The translations under genes were made by a program, and so were the position numbers. The notes beneath the pieces were generated by a model. It had not been told where the DNA came from, made no database searches, and saw only the letters and a program-made list of their open reading frames with translations. A stretch of DNA of 64,000 nt from Nostoc sp. CMAA1605 (GTDB taxonomy: Bacteria > Cyanobacteriota > Cyanobacteriia > Cyanobacteriales > Nostocaceae). The stretch's first letter is position 1, and every line of letters starts with the position of its first letter. Of the stretch, positions 58,701 through 64,000 are shown in pieces. The stretch lies in assembly GCF_021596505.1 (NCBI RefSeq), contig NZ_PJIZ01000003.1, positions 62,001 through 126,000 of the forward strand, in the 5' to 3' direction.

Positions 58701-61700
58701 CCTGCGTGAAAGTGAACACCGTTATGCCACCTTGACTGAAGCTGCTCCTGTAGCTATTTTCCGTCTAGATCATACGGGTCAATGTGTCTATGTTAACGAG
58801 CGTTGGAGCAGGATGACAGGTAGACCAATCAAGTCTGCTTTGGGGGTAGGATGGCTAGAAGCTCTGCACCCAGAAGACCGCGATCGCCTACTCACAAAAT
58901 GGTTGCAACAGGGATTTAGTCAACCAGAACTCTATCAAAATGAAGGCAGACATCTACTACCTGATGGTAGCGTCAACTGGTTTTATTGCCATATCCTGCC
59001 GGAAACAGACTCCAACGGTGCAATTATGGGTTACATTGGCACACTGACAGATATTACAGAGCGTAAACAAGCAGAGGAACAGCTACATCATCTCTCAGAA
59101 AGATTGTCCCTGGCGATCAAATCAGGCGGCTTTGGGATCTGGGAATATGACTGCGTTAATGGTAGCCAGATTTGGGATGAACAAATGTACAAGCTCTACG
59201 GAGTCAGTCCCATTGATTTTGACCCTACCCTGGACTCATGGTTAAGTTGTCTGCATCCAGACGATCGCGATTATATCGTGGCAGTTATGGATCAAGTTCT
59301 GCAAAACAATCAAGAATACGACGTTGAGTTTAGCATCATTCAACCAAACGGAGAAATTCGCTACATCAAAGCCTATGGTCTGCTCAATTGTGACCCCCAA
59401 GGTCAACCTTTACGCATGATTGGGGTAAACTTTGACATTACGGCGCATAAGCAAGCTGAACAAGAACTAATCCGTAACAGAGACTTGCGGGAAATCATTT
59501 TTAACGAATCGGCGGATGCTTTGTTTTTAGTTGATCCAGTGACTTTAATCACTCTTGATTGTAATCGGCGTGCCGTCGAACTATTTGAAGCCACTAAAAA
59601 ATCGGACTTATTAGGAATAGCTGGGCATCAGCTCCAAAACCGTCAATTTTCCTCAGAAGAAATGGCCACTATTGTGACACAAATGCGAACCAAAGGTTTT
59701 TGGAGTCAAGAAATTGAGTATGTCACTTGTAAAGGTAAGGTTTTCTGGGGCAACATTGCCGCTAAACCCATTGTAATTGCTGGCCGTACCCTGAATTTAT
59801 TGCGAGTCACTGATATTAGTGAGCATAAACAGGCGGAAGAAGCTCTCGCTAAATATGCCCGTGAAGTTGAAGATTTGTATAACAAAGCACCCTGTGGCTA
59901 CCATTCCCTAGATAGTGCAGGTCGAATCATGCGGGTGAATGAAACAGAATTGCAATGGTTAGGTTACAGCCATGAAGAGATGATTGGTCAGCCTTTCGTT
60001 CACTTTTTTACGGAAGCTAGTCGTCAAGCTTTTCTGGAAAACTATCCTCGCTTTAAAGAAAGAGGTTGGTCAAAGGATTTAGAGTATGAGATGGTCTGTA
60101 AAGATGGCACAATTTTACCAGTCATGATCAGTGCGGCTGCTGTTAAAGATGCAGATGGCAATTATTTATACAGCCGTGCCACCTTATTCGATATGCGCGA
60201 ACAGCAAGCCGCACTCCGCGATCGCCAAAAAGCAGAACAAGAGTTGCAAGCATCACGCACCATGCTGCAACTAGTCCTAGATACCATTCCCCAACGTGTC
60301 TTCTGGAAAGATTGTCAGTTAAATTACATCGGCTGCAATCCAGCCTTTGCTAATGATGCTCAACTGTTTCAGCCTGACGACATTATCGGCAAAACTGACT
60401 TTGACTTGCCTTGGAAACAACAAGCACCAATGTATCGTGCCGACGATACGTTAGTGATTACTACAGGAAAAGCCAAACTCGGCTATGAAGAACCGATGGC
60501 AACTCACGATGGTGCCAGCATTTGGCTCAGAACGAGCAAAATCCCCCTGACGAACACTACAGGGGAAGTAATTGGTGTTCTCGGTTCCTATGAAGATATT
60601 ACGGAACGCAAATACGCTGAAGAGAAATTGCGCCAAACCAATGAACAATTAGCCAATGCTAACGCCGAATTAGCCCGTGCTACTCGCCTCAAAGACGAAT
60701 TTCTCGCCAATATGAGTCATGAATTGCGAACCCCTCTCAATGCCATTTTGGGTATGTCGGAGGGGTTTGAGGAGGGTGTGTTTGGTGCGATCAATGACCA
60801 ACAAGCCAAAGCGATCGCCACGATTGAACGCAGTGGGAGACACCTCCTGGAACTGATCAATGACATCCTCGACTTATCCAAAATTGAATCAGGTAAGTTA
60901 GAATTACAACTGAGTGATATTCCCATTAAAAGCCTGTGTGAAACCAGTCTAGTGTTTATTAAACAGGTAGCATTGAAAAAAAGTATTCGCCTCCTGACAG
61001 AAATTCCCCATCATCTAGGCAGTATCCAAGCGGATGATCGCCGTTTACGTCAGGTACTAATTAACTTACTCAGCAATGCTGTCAAGTTCACCCCAGAAGG
61101 CGGTACGGTAACACTCAAAGTCTGGCTGGAAGAGCCAGGGGAAAAGGAATGCGGGGGTGCCGGGGGAGGAATTTCTTGCTTGTCTTCTCAATCAAGCCTC
61201 AAGTGTCAAGCTTCACCCCACATCAATTTCTGTGTCACTGATACTGGTATTGGGATTTCTCCTGAAAATATAGGCAAATTATTTCAACCTTTTATGCAGC
61301 TAGACAGCAGCCTCAATCGTCAATATAACGGTACTGGTTTAGGTCTAGCACTGGTACAAAGAATTACTACTTTACATGGCGGTACAGTCTGTGTTGACAG
61401 TCAGTTGGGGAAAGGCAGTTGTTTTACTGTGAGAATTCCTTATATCACCACTGATATTTTGCCGCCAAAGTTAGCAACGGTACAATTGCCCAAAAATTAC
61501 TCCCTGTCTCCTAACAGCCCAGTGTTAATTATTGAAGACTCGATGGCGGCGGCTGACCAAATCACTCGCTATCTCCTGGAGATGAGCATCAAATGTTTAG
61601 TTTATCCAATGGGTGAAGGTGCGCTAGAAGAAGTCATACGTATTCGTCCAGCACTAGTGATTTTGGATCTGCAACTACCCAACGTATCCGGGTGGGATGT

Positions 61701-62283
61701 CCTCAAGCAACTCAAGCTCCACCCCCAAACCAAGGATATTCCCGTTTTGATTGTCTCGGTTGTGGATGAACGGACTCAAGGCATAACTGAGGGAGCATTT
61801 GCATATTTAGTTAAACCTATTACCCGGACTCAGTTTCAAGCCACCCTGGAGCGATTAAAATGTTCTACTAATGATGAGTCTGGGATGAATAACGTTACAG
61901 CAAAATCTGCTTTGTCCTCTGCTTTAGTTTTACTAGTAGAAGACAACCAAGCCAATATCAACACTATGTCTGGTTATTTGGAAAGTCGCGGATATCGATT
62001 AGCGATCGCCAACGACGGACAACAAGCCATTGCACAAGTTTATGCCCAACGTCCTGATCTCATTGTCATGGATATCCAAATGCCAGAGATGGACGGATTG
62101 ACAGCTATCCGCCGCATTCGCGAAGATGAGCAATTTGTAGATTTACCCATCATTGCATTAACAGCCCTGGCCATGCCAGGCGATCGCGAAACCTGTCTAG
62201 CCGCCGGAGCTAATGAATATTTAACCAAACCCGTAAAGCTCAAACAACTCGTAGCAACAATTCAAAAATTTTTAACTAGATAA
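55741..62283 (+). CDS. Giant hybrid kinase, predicted cyanobacteriochrome: pseudo-REC-GAF(DXCF)-10xPAS-HisKA-HATPase-REC-REC
   Basis: The 2180-residue soluble protein starts ATG 55741. The N-terminal receiver has Asn60 (VILLNSP) where the phospho-Asp should be, so it is a pseudo-receiver. The GAF domain (about 145-310) has DTCF with Cys214 and TDCH with Cys242-His243, followed by FEVKANLVVPI and LWGLLIAHQC, the pattern of DXCF-type cyanobacteriochromes that bind bilins through both cysteines. About ten PAS domains follow, most ending DITERKQ/DITxxKQ. The kinase has His1660 in SHELRTPLNA and GTGLGLALV. Two receivers follow (VILDLQLP, IVMDIQMP). A Gly-rich insert (about 1797-1828) interrupts the ATPase domain. 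Confidence 0.92.
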   Translation: MIQRACITILLIAHNTEDWMSFRQCLQQDDLYTYRILEFETATQAIAWCQEGKSDVILLNSPLFGDNCLDSLEKLRKIVSHTESAIILLTAHEDTATAVWAMKNGAQDYLVKPQLSPNRLQAAIHDAVNQRDKYRQLAQIQEQKQLISAIALRIRQSLKLKDILASTVAEVRQFLQADRVLIYRFHSDMSGTVVSESVLPGWTASLEAQIQDTCFQQGAGMEYRQGKTRAINNIYQAGLTDCHVQLLEQFEVKANLVVPILVLNRLWGLLIAHQCTAPRQWQAMELELLDQLAVQIAIAIQQASAYEIAQKQLRERYRVEKNLRDSEERFRSTFEQAAVGITHVSLSGKFLRVNQRFADITGYSPSELKTLRFQEITHPEDLAADLEQLEILLAGAISTYSMEKRYIRQDNTIIWVKLTVSLVRDTFAHPQYFIGVVEDISDRILAQQAIKQLNQELEARVERRTAALKESEERWQLALRGSNDGIWDWNLKTNELFFSARWKQIRGFSDDAISPDLAAWSSSIHPDDRDRILADLDDHFAQKTPFFQAEYRVQCQDGSYLWVLDRGQALWDEAGHVIRISGSETDITTRKQAEAQLFELLNLQQAILTSTDYAITSTNSQGIIQIFNPAAQKMLGYTAEEVVGQVTPVIFHDPEEIRQHAQALGEEIAPGQKLIATNPSAHQKEEWTFIRKDGSCFPVSLSVQPLCNAEGQIIGGVGIAKDITQQKQIDAQLRKNAANLAAAQRIAHLGSWEMDLHTQEILWSQEVFRIFGRNPESGMPTYGEMLEWIHPDDRHHQDLAVQQAIAQGQCYELEYRCYRPDQSLRYVLSRGEVILNADGQPSQLISIILDITDRKQTEQQLSNLSDRLTLALKSADIGTWDWDLTHDVYWDERMYALYELPYSDDCVKDKDWLKLIHPEDRDKTATALQDALQGKREFDVEFRTMRNNGSIRYIHASALVQRNQQGKAQRMVGINYDITERKQVESALRESEHRYATLTEAAPVAIFRLDHTGQCVYVNERWSRMTGRPIKSALGVGWLEALHPEDRDRLLTKWLQQGFSQPELYQNEGRHLLPDGSVNWFYCHILPETDSNGAIMGYIGTLTDITERKQAEEQLHHLSERLSLAIKSGGFGIWEYDCVNGSQIWDEQMYKLYGVSPIDFDPTLDSWLSCLHPDDRDYIVAVMDQVLQNNQEYDVEFSIIQPNGEIRYIKAYGLLNCDPQGQPLRMIGVNFDITAHKQAEQELIRNRDLREIIFNESADALFLVDPVTLITLDCNRRAVELFEATKKSDLLGIAGHQLQNRQFSSEEMATIVTQMRTKGFWSQEIEYVTCKGKVFWGNIAAKPIVIAGRTLNLLRVTDISEHKQAEEALAKYAREVEDLYNKAPCGYHSLDSAGRIMRVNETELQWLGYSHEEMIGQPFVHFFTEASRQAFLENYPRFKERGWSKDLEYEMVCKDGTILPVMISAAAVKDADGNYLYSRATLFDMREQQAALRDRQKAEQELQASRTMLQLVLDTIPQRVFWKDCQLNYIGCNPAFANDAQLFQPDDIIGKTDFDLPWKQQAPMYRADDTLVITTGKAKLGYEEPMATHDGASIWLRTSKIPLTNTTGEVIGVLGSYEDITERKYAEEKLRQTNEQLANANAELARATRLKDEFLANMSHELRTPLNAILGMSEGFEEGVFGAINDQQAKAIATIERSGRHLLELINDILDLSKIESGKLELQLSDIPIKSLCETSLVFIKQVALKKSIRLLTEIPHHLGSIQADDRRLRQVLINLLSNAVKFTPEGGTVTLKVWLEEPGEKECGGAGGGISCLSSQSSLKCQASPHINFCVTDTGIGISPENIGKLFQPFMQLDSSLNRQYNGTGLGLALVQRITTLHGGTVCVDSQLGKGSCFTVRIPYITTDILPPKLATVQLPKNYSLSPNSPVLIIEDSMAAADQITRYLLEMSIKCLVYPMGEGALEEVIRIRPALVILDLQLPNVSGWDVLKQLKLHPQTKDIPVLIVSVVDERTQGITEGAFAYLVKPITRTQFQATLERLKCSTNDESGMNNVTAKSALSSALVLLVEDNQANINTMSGYLESRGYRLAIANDGQQAIAQVYAQRPDLIVMDIQMPEMDGLTAIRRIREDEQFVDLPIIALTALAMPGDRETCLAAGANEYLTKPVKLKQLVATIQKFLTR

Positions 62284-62472
62284 ATAATTCAGTGGCAAAA
62301 AATAACTGTTAAATCCCTTGATCTTTTAATTATCCCTATGTCTAATTTTGGCATTGTTTTCAGTTAAGTCCGTGAGAAAAAACACCATAAAGTTAATCAA
62401 AACCAACTAGGCTGAAACTATTTCTTCCTTCTGCCCTATAAACTATTCTTCTGAAATAATAGAGATTTAATT

Positions 62473-63549
62473 ATGAATCATCAACATTCTATTTTAATAA
62501 TTGACGATGAACCAGATAACTTTGATGTAATTGAAATTCTACTTGATAGTGAAAACTACGAATTACATTATGCCCCCAGTGGTCAACAAGCTATTGATTG
62601 CCTTGATAGTTTTCAGCCTGATGTCATTTTGTTAGACGTAATGATGCCTGATTTAGATGGCATGGAAGTCTGCCGGAAAATTAAATCTGAACGGCAATGG
62701 CAGACAATTCCGATCATTATGGTAACGGCATTAACTGCTAAAGAAGATTTAGCTAAATGTATGGCGGCTGGAGCAGATGATTTTATTAGTAAGCCAGTCA
62801 ATGGTGTGGAATTAAGAGCCAGAGTGAATTCTATGCTGCGAATTAAAGGCCAATACGATCAATTGCAGAGTCTACTGAATCTGCGTGAAGATATGGTCAA
62901 TATGATTGTACATGACTTACGCAACCCCCTCACCAGCATTATCATCTCCAATGAAGTGCTGCAAATTCCTGGATTATCACCCGAAAAGCATGAACAAAAG
63001 ACACATAAAATCATTCTCGCAGCCCAACAAATGCAATCTATGATTGATAGCTTGCTGATTATGGCTAAGTTGGAATCTGGCAAAATGGTTCTTCAGCGCA
63101 ACGATGTAGAACTAGGTACACTTTGTCTGTCGGCGTTGGCAGATGTGGAAGAAATCGCTCACCACAAAAATCTTCATCTGATCAGCGAATTACCCAATCC
63201 AGGAAGCATGGTAAACGTCGATATACCGATTTTTCGCCGCATTTTGGATAATTTACTCTCTAATGCCATTAAATTTTCCCCTCCTCACTCTCAAGTTATC
63301 CTCAAAGCAGAATGTTCCACTACAGATATTAAATTGCAAGTAATTGATTCCGGTTCAGGAGTGCCACAAAATTTACGCCAAAGCATTTTTGAAAAGTATG
63401 AGATTGGCACAAGAATGAGCGAAGTTTCACAAATTGGCTTAGGATTAGCTTTTTGCAAAATGGCAATTGAGGCGCATCACGGTATGATTATGGTTGAAGA
63501 TAATTATCCCCAAGGCAGTGTTTTTACGCTTTTTCTACCGTCAATCTAG
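62473..63549 (+). CDS. Response regulator-histidine kinase hybrid (REC-HisKA-HATPase)
   Basis: The 358-residue protein starts ATG 62473. The N-terminal receiver has Asp55 in VILLDVMMPD and Lys in FISKPVNG. The dimerisation domain has His147 in IVHDLRNPLTS and the ATPase domain has NLLSNAIKFS, DSGSGVP and IGLGLAFC. The nucleotide-lid motif is less Gly-rich than usual. An N-terminal receiver directly before a kinase suggests it is switched on by phosphate from another kinase, most simply the 2180-residue protein 190 bp upstream on the same strand. Confidence 0.93.
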   Translation: MNHQHSILIIDDEPDNFDVIEILLDSENYELHYAPSGQQAIDCLDSFQPDVILLDVMMPDLDGMEVCRKIKSERQWQTIPIIMVTALTAKEDLAKCMAAGADDFISKPVNGVELRARVNSMLRIKGQYDQLQSLLNLREDMVNMIVHDLRNPLTSIIISNEVLQIPGLSPEKHEQKTHKIILAAQQMQSMIDSLLIMAKLESGKMVLQRNDVELGTLCLSALADVEEIAHHKNLHLISELPNPGSMVNVDIPIFRRILDNLLSNAIKFSPPHSQVILKAECSTTDIKLQVIDSGSGVPQNLRQSIFEKYEIGTRMSEVSQIGLGLAFCKMAIEAHHGMIMVEDNYPQGSVFTLFLPSI

Positions 63550-63581
63550 TAGTTCACCAACCCAAAATTGCTAGGCTAAGG

Positions 63582-63612
63582 CAAGCAGGGGGAGCAGGGG
63601 GAGCAGGGGGAG
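63582..63612. repeat. AGCAGGGGG tandem repeat
   Basis: Three to four tandem AGCAGGGGG units lie after the kinase gene, followed by AT-rich sequence to the next start. No gene lies between 63550 and 63778. Confidence 0.7.
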
Positions 63613-63778
63613 AAAGAGATTTTTTTTGCTGCTATTAACCTTACAAAGTTCTTTTGGCAGACTACTAGGATACGAAAATAATTTCAGAAATGAAATTACC
63701 TCGATTATTGTATAGTAATAATTAATGCTATCATTTATTTTCTCTACCTAAAAACACTTAACATTATTCTACTTATTT

Positions 63779-64000
63779 ATGGTGTCTTCTAGCCAAAAAC
63801 TACGGCAGTTACTTGCAAAACCTGAAATTATTGTGATTCCTGGTGTTTATGATTGTTTAAGTGCAAAGTTAGCAGAAAATATAGGTTTTGATGTTATTGC
63901 TACCAGTGGTTTTGGTATTGCAGCTTCTACCTTGGGTTTACCAGACTATGGTTTTCTCTCCGTTACAGAAACACTATATAGTATTGGACGCATTGCTCAA
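63779..64000 (+). CDS. Isocitrate lyase/PEP mutase superfamily protein (N-terminal part, runs off window)
   Basis: ATG 63779 opens a frame of 74 codons to the window edge: MVSSSQKLRQLLAKPEI, then VIPGVYDCLSAKLAENIGFDVIATSGFG. The PGVYDxLSAxLA and SGFG segments are the start of the isocitrate lyase/phosphoenolpyruvate mutase superfamily barrel (2-methylisocitrate lyase-like and related C-C or C-P bond enzymes). The active-site loop is beyond the window, so the exact reaction cannot be told. It begins 230 bp after the REC-kinase gene, same direction. Confidence 0.8.
   Translation, partial: MVSSSQKLRQLLAKPEIIVIPGVYDCLSAKLAENIGFDVIATSGFGIAASTLGLPDYGFLSVTETLYSIGRIAQ

Overview
The window looks like chromosome from a filamentous, probably heterocyst-forming cyanobacterium of the Nostoc/Anabaena group. 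The evidence is the many GCGATCGC (HIP1) octamers, abundant heptameric tandem repeats (STRR type), a bidirectional Hox hydrogenase operon that contains a CBS-CP12 gene, the arginine dihydrolase/proline-forming enzyme AgrE, PEP-CTERM proteins and very large PAS-rich hybrid kinases. No rRNA, tRNA or CRISPR array was recognised.

Layout. 1-4.4 kb: the end of a RecB-like nuclease gene, an AsnB-type asparagine synthetase and an unknown protein. 4.4-10.7 kb: a FluG-like glutamine synthetase/amidohydrolase pair and a GNAT gene. The amidohydrolase and the GNAT gene are each split by an IS200/IS605-family element. 10.9-24.5 kb: agrE, two small genes, a tandem pair of cell-wall amidases, pyrG, a ROK kinase, an ABC permease and a histidine kinase. 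24.8-26.2 kb: a third IS605-type element. 26.4-41.1 kb: ilvD, a CoA-ligase/GNAT fusion carrying a repeat-coded insert, a hydrogenase maturation protease, a pentapeptide protein, a frameshifted two-partner-secretion exoprotein, pfkA, and CAP and PEP-CTERM secreted proteins. 41.3-49 kb: the minus-strand run usp-hoxE-hoxF-hoxU-DUF3122-hoxY-(CBS-CP12)-hoxH. Nearly every spacer in it holds the same composite heptamer repeat, and hoxY carries a 1-nt frameshift. 49.5-63.5 kb: a block of signalling genes (1657-aa and 2180-aa hybrid kinases, a lone receiver and a REC-kinase). The window ends in a PEP-mutase/isocitrate-lyase family gene.

How parts connect. The protease at 31.7 kb probably processes the C-terminal peptide of HoxH. 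CBS-CP12 suggests a link between hydrogenase expression and adenylate/Calvin-cycle control. AgrE, AsnB and the glutamine-synthetase-like protein all concern nitrogen storage and recycling. The three IS605-type elements share ends, a left-end hairpin and a TTAC target, but only one encodes the TnpA transposase, so the other two may be moved in trans. The 2180-aa kinase has a DXCF-type cyanobacteriochrome GAF signature and is therefore probably a photoreceptor.

Most striking for follow-up: exact in-frame restoration of the amidohydrolase on removal of its IS, the hoxY frameshift, the heptamer repeats that have invaded coding sequences in multiples of 21 nt, and the predicted photosensory giant kinase.
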